This document shows, in pieces, positions 35,354 through 43,784 of a stretch of 64,000 nt of DNA. Both the position numbers and the translations under genes were made by a program. This stretch comes from an uncultured Candidatus Melainabacteria bacterium. Lineage in GTDB: Bacteria; Cyanobacteriota; Vampirovibrionia; Gastranaerophilales; Gastranaerophilaceae. A model generated the notes under the pieces. That model saw only the letters and a program-made list of their open reading frames with translations. It ran no database searches and was not told the DNA's origin. Location: assembly GCA_934754505.1 (NCBI GenBank), contig CAKVIE010000003.1:113466-177465 (forward strand). The letters run 5' to 3'. Numbering within the stretch: position 1 is the stretch's first letter; each line of letters begins with the position of its first letter.

Positions 35354-35677
35354 TTAGTTCTCCGATTTTTTACCAAGAAGTCTGATTTGATTAGCATTTA
35401 TAAGATAAAAATCATTTTCTCTGCCATCTTTACCTGTATATTTGTTAACATTCAATCTGCCTTCTAACCACATCAATGAACCTTTTTTAATGTATTCGCA
35501 AGCAAATTCTGCTGTTTTATCCCAAGTTTCAACATTAAACCAATCAGTTGTTTCGGCTTTTGTTTTGGAATCCCATCTTGAAACTGCAAGTGAGAAAGAA
35601 GCTTTACATTTACCTGATTCAAAATATTTAATTTCTGCATCTTTGCCGGCACGACCGACTGCTAAAACTGAATTCAT
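35354..35677 (-). CDS. ssb: Single-stranded DNA-binding protein, short form
   Basis: 107 residues of OB fold: NSVLAVGRAGKDAEIKYFES, FSLAVSRW, TDWFNVETWDKTAEFA and GSLMWLEGRLNVNKY are standard SSB blocks. The protein stops right after the OB fold (LLGKKSEN), so the flexible linker and acidic DDDIPF-type tip that recruits PriA and other partners is missing. Cyanobacterial-type SSBs are often short. It may not be the only SSB in the genome. Confidence 0.9.
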   Translation of the reverse strand: MNSVLAVGRAGKDAEIKYFESGKCKASFSLAVSRWDSKTKAETTDWFNVETWDKTAEFACEYIKKGSLMWLEGRLNVNKYTGKDGRENDFYLINANQIRLLGKKSEN

Positions 35678-35768
35678 ATATATACCTTTACAAAATATTA
35701 TCTGAATTCATTATGGGTGAAAACCGTTTTTTTTGCAAATTTTATGGGGTTTTGTATTAAGATTGTTA

Positions 35769-37181
35769 CTAATTTTCGAGATATTTTTTGTCTGTTAAAA
35801 AAGAAATTGCTTCATCTTTTGTCAAAATTTCTCCATCAAGCTGCATTTGATAAAGTTTTTTGACAACATCTCCAAGTTCTTTAGATTGAGGAATTTTTGT
35901 TATTTCCATAACTTCTTTGCCTGATAAAAAAGGTTTTGGCTTTGCCTGCGTATCGCCGAAGTCATAGCATTCTTGTAATAAAACAAAAAGGTCAGAAAGA
36001 TTTTTAATAACCATTTCTATTGTGACATCTTTTCCGAGAGCCGAAAGTCTGTCCGACATCGATAAAACAATGACATCAGCAAAATACGGGTACATTTTTC
36101 TATAAAAACGCAAACGAGCCTTTGAGCCGACTTCTTCTTGCCAAACCAATGCGGCAGGATAAATATGAAATTTAATCATATTTTGTACATAGGCAATCTG
36201 TTTTTTAGAAAATTTTAACGCTTTTAAAATCGGTACAACTTTTTTCGAGCCGACATCATCGTGTTTTATAAATCTGTGACGACCTGTATCTTCATCAATA
36301 GTCCAAGTATCAGGCTTTCCTATATCGTGCAAAAGTCCTGCTAATTTCAAAAAGGCTTTTCTCGAAAAATTTCCGAGTTCCATGCTATCAAAAGATTTTT
36401 TTGAAATATCCTCTAAATTCTTACAATTTTTTTCAATTTGATTAACAGTTTCAATAAGATGATGAAACAAATCCAAATGATGGTGAGTATTTGGCGGAAT
36501 TGTCTTGACTTCATTCATAACAGGAAAAATCTCAGTCAAAAGACCTGTTTCGTCCATTTTTAAAAGTGCCGTATGTGAATATTCACCTTCAAAAAGTTTC
36601 ATAATTTCTGTATTTACACGTTCTTTTGCAGGATTATTAATCAACTTACAGTTATTTTTGATAAAATCTGTAATTTTTTCATCTATCGAAAAATCATATT
36701 TTGCCGCAAATCTATACACTCGAAGCATTCTGAGAGGGTCGTCAATAAAATTTTGCAAATCAAATGTTCGTAAAAATTGATTGTTAAAATCTTCAAACGG
36801 TAACTGATTTCCGTCAATAAAATTTTCTGCATTAATGTCATAAACCATTGCATTTATTGTTAAATCACGACGGTGAATATCTTTTTGTAAATCATCATCA
36901 AGCATGCCCGAAATATCAAAATAGTTGAGTTTGTCAGGCATAACGACTCGATAAATTTTATTTACAGCATCGAGTTCAATAAAATGAGAATTTGTGTTAT
37001 CAGCGATGTTTTTTGCAATTTCCTTGGCATAGTCAGATTTCACGATTAAATCCCTGTCGTGAGAAACTTCATCAAAGAATAAATCACGAATATATCCACC
37101 AACCAAATAGCAATCGTAATCTTTGACAAAAGGTTTGATTAATTTTATAAATTCATCATTTTTAATTTTGTTCTCAATCAT
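35769..37181 (-). CDS. cca: CCA tRNA nucleotidyltransferase with HD domain
   Basis: 470 residues. It adds or repairs the 3' CCA of tRNAs, which is needed because the tRNA gene in this window does not encode CCA. The head domain has VGGYIRDLFF and the HDRDLIV metal acids, then RRDLTINAM. BRRLRVYRF-like DDPLRMLRVYRFAAKY is the neck. A C-terminal HD hydrolase site LLHDIGKPDTW follows. The start overlaps the end of rsmE by 8 bp. An A-adding or poly(A) polymerase variant cannot be excluded by eye. Confidence 0.9.
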   Translation of the reverse strand: MIENKIKNDEFIKLIKPFVKDYDCYLVGGYIRDLFFDEVSHDRDLIVKSDYAKEIAKNIADNTNSHFIELDAVNKIYRVVMPDKLNYFDISGMLDDDLQKDIHRRDLTINAMVYDINAENFIDGNQLPFEDFNNQFLRTFDLQNFIDDPLRMLRVYRFAAKYDFSIDEKITDFIKNNCKLINNPAKERVNTEIMKLFEGEYSHTALLKMDETGLLTEIFPVMNEVKTIPPNTHHHLDLFHHLIETVNQIEKNCKNLEDISKKSFDSMELGNFSRKAFLKLAGLLHDIGKPDTWTIDEDTGRHRFIKHDDVGSKKVVPILKALKFSKKQIAYVQNMIKFHIYPAALVWQEEVGSKARLRFYRKMYPYFADVIVLSMSDRLSALGKDVTIEMVIKNLSDLFVLLQECYDFGDTQAKPKPFLSGKEVMEITKIPQSKELGDVVKKLYQMQLDGEILTKDEAISFLTDKKYLEN

Positions 37182-37917
37182 CGGAGACCTCTTGAATAAT
37201 TCCGAAAATGGCTGCAGTTAGTGCCGTATCAGCTCTCATAATAAGTTTTCCGAGAGAAATTTCATGAAGATTATATTTTTCAAAAAGTTCAAATTCTCTT
37301 TGTGAAAAACCGCCTTCACAACCAATTATTGCAAGGATTTTGTCATTTTTTTTGTACGGATTGTCTTTAAAAAACTTTTTTATACCATAATTTTTTGCTC
37401 GTTCCGAAAAAACTAAAATTTTATCATAATTTTGGAGTTCTGAATTTATAAAATCATCAAATTTTACAGGCTGCATAACGTTAGGAAAATCTGCTCTTTC
37501 GCATTGTTTTACGGATTCATCGGCAATTTTTTGAAACTTGTCAGCCTTTGCTTTAATAATATTTTCGCTCACAGCACAATTATCGGAAATCAACGGGATA
37601 ATTGTTTTAACACCAAGTTCGGTTGCCTTTTGGATAGCTGAAAAATCCGCATCTTGCTTTAAGACACATCTTGCAGCGGTAATATTTATATCTGATTTTC
37701 GAAAAGACGGATAATGCTGCAATATTTGGGCAGTAAGAGAATTTCTTTCGACAGAAAGAACTTTTGTTTCGTATTGAATTTTGTTTTCGTCAATGAGCAA
37801 AAGCTTTTGACCGCACTTAATCCGCCTTGCATTTACAAGGTGATTGAGCAGCTCCTTATCTGTTATTTCGATTTCATTATTATTTATTAATTCAGAATTT
37901 ATAAAAAAATGCGGCAT
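37174..37917 (-). CDS. rsmE: 16S rRNA m3U1498 methyltransferase
   Basis: 247 residues from MPHFFINSELI, the usual RsmE opening. The SPOUT knot region is visible as AIIGCEGGFSQREFELF, followed by SLGKLIMRADTALTAA. It methylates U1498 of 16S rRNA. The ATG at 37917 has no Shine-Dalgarno. A TATAAT lies only 6 nt before it on the leftward strand, so a leaderless mRNA is possible. An in-frame ATG at 37935 would add six residues. A CATGCCCG octamer copy lies at 37933. Confidence 0.9.
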   Translation of the reverse strand: MPHFFINSELINNNEIEITDKELLNHLVNARRIKCGQKLLLIDENKIQYETKVLSVERNSLTAQILQHYPSFRKSDINITAARCVLKQDADFSAIQKATELGVKTIIPLISDNCAVSENIIKAKADKFQKIADESVKQCERADFPNVMQPVKFDDFINSELQNYDKILVFSERAKNYGIKKFFKDNPYKKNDKILAIIGCEGGFSQREFELFEKYNLHEISLGKLIMRADTALTAAIFGIIQEVSDD

Positions 37918-37983
37918 AAAATTATTATACACCATGCCCGTAAATTTTCACATTTTAATATATAATAGAAAAAATTGGAGAAA

Positions 37984-39363
37984 ATGATGACAATAATAAA
38001 TTGTGAACTCATAAAAGAAACCGTTGCTAAACTCTGTAAGCAGGCGGCAGAAGAACTTTCTGATACATCTTACGACAAAATTCTTGCACAATATAAAAAA
38101 AACGGAAGTCAAAAGCTCGGATTAATTTTAAATAATGCGTTCAAGGCTGATAATGTCAAACGTCCGTTATGCCAAGATACAGGCACAGTGCATATTTTTC
38201 TTGAAGTCGGTAGCGAAGTTTCATTTTCATCTGATTTGTATTCTGCGATTAATGACGGTGTGAAACAGGCATATAAAGAGAATTTTTACAGAAAATCAAT
38301 TATCGAAAATACTTTTTTAACGGCTAAAAATACTGAAACTAATACACCTGCTTTGATAAATTCGGATTTTGTAGAGGGCAATAAACTTAAAATTATGGTT
38401 CTTTTAAAAGGTGCAGGCTGTGATAATGTTACTGAATTAAAAATGTTTAATCCATCTTTAACAACGGAAGAATTGATTGAATACGAGGTAAAATTGATAT
38501 CCGAACGTGCTAAAAATGCATGCCCGCCGTCATTTGTTTCTATTGCAATCGGAACAAGTGCGGCAGATTCTGTTAAAACAGCAGAAAAAGCGTATTTTTC
38601 AAGCAACTGTGACTTACCTGAAATTTCAGAAAAAATTTTAAATACTGTCAATAAAAATGCCGATAACTACGAAAATTATCTTGCTGCAGATGTTAAAATC
38701 ACCTTAAAACCTCATCATATGGCAAGTGTACCTGTTGCAACCGCATTTAATTGTCATTCTTTGAGAAAAGCAACCGCTGAAATTGAGAATAATTCTGTAA
38801 TTTTTTGCAATGTAATTCCAAATTTTGAAAAAACTAAATTAAATGATACCGACTTAAAAGAGATTTATACCGATGATATTGAAGCAGTTAAGTCGTTAAA
38901 AGAAGGTGAGAGAATTTTATTAACGGGAGAAATTTTAATTGCACGTGATGCTGCTCACAAAAAAATGCTTGAGTATAAAAATACAGGAAAAGCATTGCCT
39001 TTTGATATCAATAATAAAATCATATTTTACGCAGCACCTTGTCCGCCTAATCCGACAGAAATTGTAGGACCAATCGGACCGACAACTTCTCATAGAATGG
39101 ATAAATATTTGAATGATTTTCCACAAATCATTGCAACTATTGGAAAAGGTGAGCGTTCCGAAACGGCAGCAAATGTTATTCGACAAAATAAATCCGTATA
39201 TTTTCAGGCAGATGGAGGAATTGCAACGCTTCTCGCTTCTTGCTTCGAAGATTATAAAATTATTGCATTTGAGGAACTTTCAACAGAGGCGGTAAGTTGG
39301 GCAAAAATCAATAAATTGCCTTTAAAAGTTGCTGTTTCAGCAAATAAAAAAGAGCCGAGTTAA
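37984..39363 (+). CDS. Fumarate hydratase class I, fused alpha and beta parts
   Basis: About 460 residues. The N-terminal part is the iron-sulphur domain with CQDTGTVHIF and later GAGCDN and CPPSFVSIAIG (cluster cysteines). The C-terminal part is the beta domain with LIARDAAHKKM and GPIGPTTSHRMD. This is one continuous protein, as in fumarase A, rather than two subunits, although somewhat shorter than the E. coli enzyme. L(+)-tartrate dehydratase is the main alternative. GGAG lies 4-8 nt before the ATG. It is divergent from rsmE. Confidence 0.88.
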   Translation: MMTIINCELIKETVAKLCKQAAEELSDTSYDKILAQYKKNGSQKLGLILNNAFKADNVKRPLCQDTGTVHIFLEVGSEVSFSSDLYSAINDGVKQAYKENFYRKSIIENTFLTAKNTETNTPALINSDFVEGNKLKIMVLLKGAGCDNVTELKMFNPSLTTEELIEYEVKLISERAKNACPPSFVSIAIGTSAADSVKTAEKAYFSSNCDLPEISEKILNTVNKNADNYENYLAADVKITLKPHHMASVPVATAFNCHSLRKATAEIENNSVIFCNVIPNFEKTKLNDTDLKEIYTDDIEAVKSLKEGERILLTGEILIARDAAHKKMLEYKNTGKALPFDINNKIIFYAAPCPPNPTEIVGPIGPTTSHRMDKYLNDFPQIIATIGKGERSETAANVIRQNKSVYFQADGGIATLLASCFEDYKIIAFEELSTEAVSWAKINKLPLKVAVSANKKEPS

Positions 39364-39377
39364 TCGACTCTTTTTTT
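39346..39377 (+). terminator. Intrinsic terminator after fumarase
   Basis: AAAAAGAG and CTCTTTTT pair around a CCGA/TCGA inner stem with one mismatch, then T's continue. It overlaps the stop codon region and faces the convergent lipoprotein gene. Confidence 0.75.
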
Positions 39378-39393
39378 GTTATAACGTTAAGTA

Positions 39394-40476
39394 TTATTTT
39401 GATTTTTTCAAATATGTTGTATCTTTTATTTTTAATGCAAAATAAGGAACATCAGCATTTTTTGAGCGAATGTACAAAACAAACGGCTTGTTAAATTTAT
39501 AAATTTTCTTGATATCTTCAGGAAACAAAGCCATTTTTGTAACGCTCATAACTGCTTCATTTCTTATTTTTGCTCCGTTTTTATCAAGTGAAAATTCAAT
39601 ATCTTCAAGTGCCGAATCAACAACAAGGTTTGTATTCACAATACGTTTCCCTGTTATTTTGTCATATTTTATACTTTTCTTGAAATCGATTTGCGGAATA
39701 ATGAGTTCTGCTTCTGAATCGAATTCCAAATTAGTTTTTTTAGAAAGTTTGTTTTGATAAAAATCGTCCCAAATTTCAAAAACTTTTCTGTTTGTGTTGT
39801 CTGTAACCAAAATAATTTCATCACCTGATTTAGTCGCAAGTTTTACGGCAAAATCGTTTGAATTGTTGTAATATACAGGTGAAACAAAGTTTTTGTATTT
39901 TTCGGTATCGGTTGTTACGCCGAAATATTTAAAGTAGTCTTTTGTATTATTGAACGGCTGTGAATTTAAATCCATATATGCTTTTGAAAAAAGAACATCT
40001 TTTTTGAACATAGCATAAAGAACGTATCTGTCATCTGCTTTTTTTGTCCATTCAATAGACTCTAACAAATTGCTTTTTTCATGAAACTTTCTTTTTAATT
40101 CTTTTTCTATTTTCTTTTTTGTTGCAAAAGTCTGTTTTCCGATAGTTTTGTATAAATCATTTTTTGAAACCATCGATTCTTTTAATCTTTTTTTGTTCAA
40201 ATCATTTACAATATCAGGATTACCTCCGACTAAAACCACATTTCCTTTTACCAATTTATCAGAAAAGTCATTCCATATAAGTTGGAATGCAGGTGTGAAA
40301 AAATCTTGGAATTGGTTATATTCGTGTGTTTGTTGTAATGTTGCTGCTTCAACTTTATTATTTGCCGATTGTTTATCAGCTGCAGCAGGAGTTCCTTTTG
40401 CACAACCGCATAATAATGTTGAAAATAATCCCAATACAGCTAATGAGGTTATTAATGTTTTTCTTATTTTTCTCAT
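39394..40476 (-). CDS. Putative lipoprotein, unknown function
   Basis: 360 residues with a lipoprotein signal (KTLITSLAVLGLFSTLLCGC; lipobox LCGC), so the mature protein begins at the Cys near residue 25. The remainder is a soluble Lys-rich domain without cysteines or a motif that I know. It follows the DUF374 acyltransferase gene by 9 bp, sharing its transcript, which suggests an envelope role. AAGGAG lies before the ATG. Confidence 0.65.
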   Translation of the reverse strand: MRKIRKTLITSLAVLGLFSTLLCGCAKGTPAAADKQSANNKVEAATLQQTHEYNQFQDFFTPAFQLIWNDFSDKLVKGNVVLVGGNPDIVNDLNKKRLKESMVSKNDLYKTIGKQTFATKKKIEKELKRKFHEKSNLLESIEWTKKADDRYVLYAMFKKDVLFSKAYMDLNSQPFNNTKDYFKYFGVTTDTEKYKNFVSPVYYNNSNDFAVKLATKSGDEIILVTDNTNRKVFEIWDDFYQNKLSKKTNLEFDSEAELIIPQIDFKKSIKYDKITGKRIVNTNLVVDSALEDIEFSLDKNGAKIRNEAVMSVTKMALFPEDIKKIYKFNKPFVLYIRSKNADVPYFALKIKDTTYLKKSK

Positions 40477-40485
40477 ATTTTCTCC

Positions 40486-41208
40486 TTAAAACCACGAAAC
40501 TACCGATTTTGAATGATGAGTGTTTCTTATGCCTTTTTTATAATATTCATCGTAATTTTTTGCCAAATCTTCATTTAATCGTTTAATTTCATTTTCAACT
40601 TTTAATCTTGCTGCTTCCATTTGTTCTTCTGTTGCATCATTAGAAACATAAATCGGTTCACCGTACAAAGCAATAGCATTTACAAACAATAACGGGATTA
40701 ACAATTTATCCCAAGTCGGCAATTTTAAAATACATTTTGATTTGGTTTGCCAAACCATTGGGATTATAGGTGCACCACCTGTTTTGGCAATTTGCACTAC
40801 CCCGGGTTTTACAACTCCGACAGGACCTCTCGGACCATCAATCGCAATAGCTGCCGAACAACCGTTTTTTACTTTATCAATTAATTCTAAAGCCGCAGTT
40901 GCTCCGCCTCGTTTTGATGAACCTCTGACAGAATTTATTCCTACTCTGCCTCCTGATGCTGCAATTAAATCACCATCAGTTGAACGGCTTATCATTGAAT
41001 ACATATTTTCTCGATTTAAAATTGAATATAATCCGCATTGTTGAGAGTGCAATACGGCAAAAACATAATTTTTATTTTCAACGTTAGGGTGATTAACATT
41101 TTTGAACACCATAATGTATGAATTTAATAAAAATAAAATTTGCCCGAAAAAACTTGCTATTTTTACCTTTACAACTTCATGTGGTCTTCTTGTTTCTTTA
41201 ATTGCCAT
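40486..41208 (-). CDS. DUF374 lysophospholipid acyltransferase-like protein
   Basis: 240 residues. The DUF374 plan is clear: VLHSQQC (the H-x-x-x-[DQ] region in place of HX4D), ISRSTDGDLIA, GSSKRGGATAALEL, then AIDGPRGPVGVVKPGVVQIA and a Pro-rich IPMVW segment. Families of this type transfer acyl chains, for example onto lysophospholipids or lipid A precursors, at the inner membrane. One hydrophobic segment lies near residues 20-35. It is first in a unit with the downstream lipoprotein. Confidence 0.82.
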   Translation of the reverse strand: MAIKETRRPHEVVKVKIASFFGQILFLLNSYIMVFKNVNHPNVENKNYVFAVLHSQQCGLYSILNRENMYSMISRSTDGDLIAASGGRVGINSVRGSSKRGGATAALELIDKVKNGCSAAIAIDGPRGPVGVVKPGVVQIAKTGGAPIIPMVWQTKSKCILKLPTWDKLLIPLLFVNAIALYGEPIYVSNDATEEQMEAARLKVENEIKRLNEDLAKNYDEYYKKGIRNTHHSKSVVSWF

Positions 41209-41223
41209 AGATATCCCTTAAAA

Positions 41224-41258
41224 TTAAAAAAGCGGCAAGACATAATGTCCCGCCGCTT
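41224..41258 (-). terminator. Intrinsic terminator after rplA
   Basis: AAGCGGC (41230-41236) and GCCGCTT (41252-41258) form a stem, with an inner GACATAATGTC dyad in the loop, and the leftward strand continues into a T-run. It ends the secE-nusG-rplK-rplA transcript. Confidence 0.88.
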
Positions 41259-41269
41259 AAAATGTGATA

Positions 41270-41998
41270 TTAAGCATTTAAGTATGCTTTTACTTCGTTA
41301 GCAAGGTTTTTAGCATCTAATTTGATTCCGGGTCCCATTGTTGTTGTGAGATAAACCGATTTCAAATAAGTACCTTTTGCTGCTGACGGTTTAGCTTTGA
41401 TGATTGCTTCTGCAAATGTTGCAAAGTTGTTCATCAAATCTTCAGTTGAGAATTGAGCTTTTCCAATCGGGCAGTGAATCATACCTTGTTTGTCTGCTCT
41501 GAATTCAACTTTACCGGCTTTAGCATCTTTAACAGCTTTAGCTACATCAACTGTAACCGTACCTGTTTTCGGGTTAGGCATTAAACCTTTAGGTCCCAAA
41601 ACACGACCTAATTTACCTAACATAGGCATACAATCAGGAGTTGCGATTAAGGTGTCGAATTCGAACCAACCACCTGAAATTTTATCGATGATTTCTTCTG
41701 CTCCTGCTGCATCTGCTCCTGCATCAAGTGCTTCACTTGCCTTAGCACCTTTAGCTATAACGCAAACACGAACTGTTTTACCAAGACCCGCAGGAAGTAC
41801 AACCGTGCTTCTGATTTGTTGGTCTGCGTGTTTAACGTCGATACCTAAACGCATGTGGCATTCAACTGTTTCATTGAATTTTGAAACTTCGCCTGATACT
41901 TTTTGGAGCATCTTTATAGCATCAATAGCTGTTGAAGGTTGAACGAAATCCTTCATCAACTCTTGAATTTTTTGTTGTTTTTTAGTTTCTTTTGACAT
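41270..41998 (-). CDS. rplA: 50S ribosomal protein L1
   Basis: 242 residues, slightly longer than usual because of a Gln/Lys-rich N-terminus. LGIDVKHADQQIRSTVVLP and GRVLGPKGLMPNPKTGTV are the L1 signature blocks, and GTYLKSVYLTTTMGPGIKLD closes it. It binds 23S rRNA at the L1 stalk and in many bacteria represses its own operon. A copy of the duplicated hairpin leader lies immediately before its ribosome site (AAAGGAG). Confidence 0.97.
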   Translation of the reverse strand: MSKETKKQQKIQELMKDFVQPSTAIDAIKMLQKVSGEVSKFNETVECHMRLGIDVKHADQQIRSTVVLPAGLGKTVRVCVIAKGAKASEALDAGADAAGAEEIIDKISGGWFEFDTLIATPDCMPMLGKLGRVLGPKGLMPNPKTGTVTVDVAKAVKDAKAGKVEFRADKQGMIHCPIGKAQFSTEDLMNNFATFAEAIIKAKPSAAKGTYLKSVYLTTTMGPGIKLDAKNLANEVKAYLNA

Positions 41999-42003
41999 TT
42001 TTA

Positions 42004-42045
42004 TCTCCTTTCGCGGTACAAACGGGAGTCACCCCTTCCGCTTAT
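42004..42045 (-). promoter_or_regulatory. Hairpin leader, copy before rplA
   Basis: Read leftward: GCGG, AA, GGGGTGACTCCC, GTTTGTA, CCGC, then GAAAGGAG. It can fold as an outer GCGG/CCGC stem and an inner GGG/CCC stem with an asymmetric internal loop, directly before the Shine-Dalgarno sequence. It is 38 of 42 identical to the copy before rplK. It is a candidate autoregulation site, most simply for L1. Confidence 0.6.
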
Positions 42046-42470
42046 TAATCAACTACGGTTACACCCATTGCCTTACATGAGCCTTTAATCATTTCAACTG
42101 CTGCATCAAGAGTTGTTGCATTTAAGTCTTCCATCTTGATTTTTGCAATGTCTTCGAGTTGAGCTCTTGTAATTTGTCCGACTTTTACTTTGTTCGGTGT
42201 AGCTGAACCGCTTTGAAGGTTGATTGCCTTTTTAATAAGTACAGCTGCCGGGGGTGATTTTGTTACGAATGTGAATGATCTGTCTTCATAAACATCAATA
42301 ACTACCGGAATAATGTAACCAGCTTGTGATTCTGTCTTAGCATTGAATTGCTTACAAAATTCCATAATGTTTACACCGTGCTGACCGAGTGCCGGACCTA
42401 CCGGCGGTGACGGATTTGCTTTTCCGGCTTGAATTTGTAGTTTAATTTTTCCTACGACTTTTTTTGCCAT
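42045..42470 (-). CDS. rplK: 50S ribosomal protein L11
   Basis: 141 residues, the family length. KIKLQIQAGKANPSPPVGPA is the N-terminal block with the conserved PPVGPALGQHGVNIMEFCK loop, and PPAAVLIKKA follows. It binds the GTPase-associated centre of 23S rRNA. Same transcript as nusG and rplA. Confidence 0.97.
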   Translation of the reverse strand: MAKKVVGKIKLQIQAGKANPSPPVGPALGQHGVNIMEFCKQFNAKTESQAGYIIPVVIDVYEDRSFTFVTKSPPAAVLIKKAINLQSGSATPNKVKVGQITRAQLEDIAKIKMEDLNATTLDAAVEMIKGSCKAMGVTVVD

Positions 42471-42474
42471 TTTT

Positions 42475-42516
42475 TCTCCTTTCGCGGTACAAACGGGTCT
42501 TACCCCTTCCGCTTAT
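42475..42516 (-). promoter_or_regulatory. Hairpin leader, copy before rplK
   Basis: Second copy of the 42-nt element: outer GCGG/CCGC, inner GGGGTAAGACCC, then GAAAGGAG and the rplK ATG. The four bases that differ from the rplA copy all fall at the tip of the inner hairpin, so the stems are the conserved part. Confidence 0.6.
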
Positions 42517-42533
42517 CTTATCCAACCTTTCGG

Positions 42534-43139
42534 TTATACTTTTTGTATTTGTTTGTATTCAAGTTCGACAGGGGTTTCTCTGCCAAATATTGATACAGTC
42601 GCTCTGAGTTTTGATTTGTCGGGATAAACTTCCGTAATATCACCGATAAAGTCTGAGAAAGGTCCAGATATAATTCTGACTTTATCTCCAACTTTAACAT
42701 CAAGCTCAATTTTAGTAACCGTACTTTGTGTTTTATAAAGAATTTTCTTTATTTCACTGTCTTTTGCAGGAATAGGTTTCTTTGCTGATCCAACAAATTT
42801 TGTAACACCTGCAGTATGTCTTACTACATACCAGCTGTCTTCGTCCATAATCATTTCAACAAGTACATAGCCCGGGTAAATTTTTTCTTCTCTTTCCGTC
42901 TTTTTACCGTCTTTGATTTTTGTAACTGGTTTTTGCGGAACTTCAACTCTGAAGATTTTTTCACCCATGTTCATATATTCAATACGTTTTTCAAGGTTTG
43001 TTTTAACCTTGTTTTCGTAACCCGAATAAGTATGAACTACATACCATCTCTTTTTTGGCAAAGCCTTTTCTTTGTGATGAACTTCTGTGTTAGTTTCGGT
43101 TACTTCAATATCTTTTTCGTTATTTTCGGTACTCATCAT
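42534..43139 (-). CDS. nusG: Transcription termination/antitermination protein NusG
   Basis: 201 residues. The NGN domain is KKRWYVVHTYSGYENKVKTN through IYPGYVLVEM and FVGSAKKPIP. The C-terminal KOW domain is GDKVRIISGPFSDFIGDITE. It binds RNA polymerase and couples it to Rho or the ribosome. The first 30 residues are a Glu/Lys-rich tail. AGGA precedes two consecutive ATGs; either may be used. It lies between secE and rplK in the standard order. Confidence 0.96.
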   Translation of the reverse strand: MMSTENNEKDIEVTETNTEVHHKEKALPKKRWYVVHTYSGYENKVKTNLEKRIEYMNMGEKIFRVEVPQKPVTKIKDGKKTEREEKIYPGYVLVEMIMDEDSWYVVRHTAGVTKFVGSAKKPIPAKDSEIKKILYKTQSTVTKIELDVKVGDKVRIISGPFSDFIGDITEVYPDKSKLRATVSIFGRETPVELEYKQIQKV

Positions 43140-43163
43140 TTTTCCTGTGTTCTTTTTTCAGAT

Positions 43164-43382
43164 TTATACTTTCGGAATAAAACTCAACATCCACTGAAAT
43201 ATTAAATCCATAGACAAAATAAGCACCGTAAAAATGGTTGTGATTACAATAACTTGAATAGTTTCACCGATTACCTGTTGTTTGCTCGGCCAAGTTATTT
43301 TACCCCATTCACTTTTGACACCTTTTAAATATGTTTTAACGCTGTCAAAAAAACTGTTTCCGTTTTGTGCTGTATCTGCCAT
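43164..43382 (-). CDS. secE: Preprotein translocase subunit SecE
   Basis: 72 residues from the ATG at 43382 (GAGG upstream). VKSEWGKITWPSKQQVIGET is the SecE amphipathic-helix signature, followed by one membrane helix IQVIVITTIFTVLILSMDLI. It is the one-TM form of SecE that clamps SecY. Longer in-frame starts run into the tRNA gene and are not credible. Confidence 0.95.
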   Translation of the reverse strand: MADTAQNGNSFFDSVKTYLKGVKSEWGKITWPSKQQVIGETIQVIVITTIFTVLILSMDLIFQWMLSFIPKV

Positions 43383-43403
43383 TTTTCCTCTTTTTCTATA
43401 AAT

Positions 43404-43476
43404 CGCGCCCTGAAGGACTCGAACCCACGACATCCGGTTTTGGAGACCGACGTTCTACCAACTGAACTAAGGACGC
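43404..43476 (-). tRNA. tRNA-Trp (anticodon CCA)
   Basis: A full cloverleaf on the leftward strand: acceptor GCGTCCT/AGGGCGC (one G-T pair), D-arm with AGTTGGTAGA, anticodon stem around CTCCAAA giving anticodon CCA, and T-arm GTGGGTTCGAGTCC. The discriminator base is G, as in bacterial tRNA(Trp). The 3' CCA is not encoded, which agrees with a CCA-adding enzyme at 35769. The position between rpmG and secE is a conserved bacterial arrangement. Confidence 0.96.
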
Positions 43477-43489
43477 TCTTTATATTAAA

Positions 43490-43657
43490 CTATTTTGTTT
43501 CCTTATGCGTTGTGTGTTTCTTGCATTTCGGACAGAACTTGTTCAATTCAAGTCTTTCTTTATTGTTTTTCTTATTTTTAGTAGTGGTGTAATTTCTTTC
43601 TTTGCATTCTTCACATGCCATTACTACCATTTTATCTACTTTTCCTTTGATTCCCAT
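43490..43657 (-). CDS. rpmG: 50S ribosomal protein L33
   Basis: 55 residues from the ATG at 43657 (GAAGGTG upstream). The zinc motifs are CEECKERNYTT and CPKCKKHTTHKETK, the standard L33 ending. The N-terminus is a few residues longer than usual (MGIKGKVDKM). It precedes tRNA-Trp and secE. Confidence 0.95.
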   Translation of the reverse strand: MGIKGKVDKMVVMACEECKERNYTTTKNKKNNKERLELNKFCPKCKKHTTHKETK

Positions 43658-43784
43658 GTTTTCACCTTCTATGTTTCTGTCAAACAAAAGACATGCCAAA
43701 CATATAGAATATTTCTATTCTATCAAATTGGTTTCTTCTGTATTCATAATAAAACAAACATAAAAATTGTCAAAATAAAATATT

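Noticed and set aside
41490..41942. 150-residue plus-strand ORF inside rplA
   Set aside because: Antisense shadow of a certain ribosomal protein gene.
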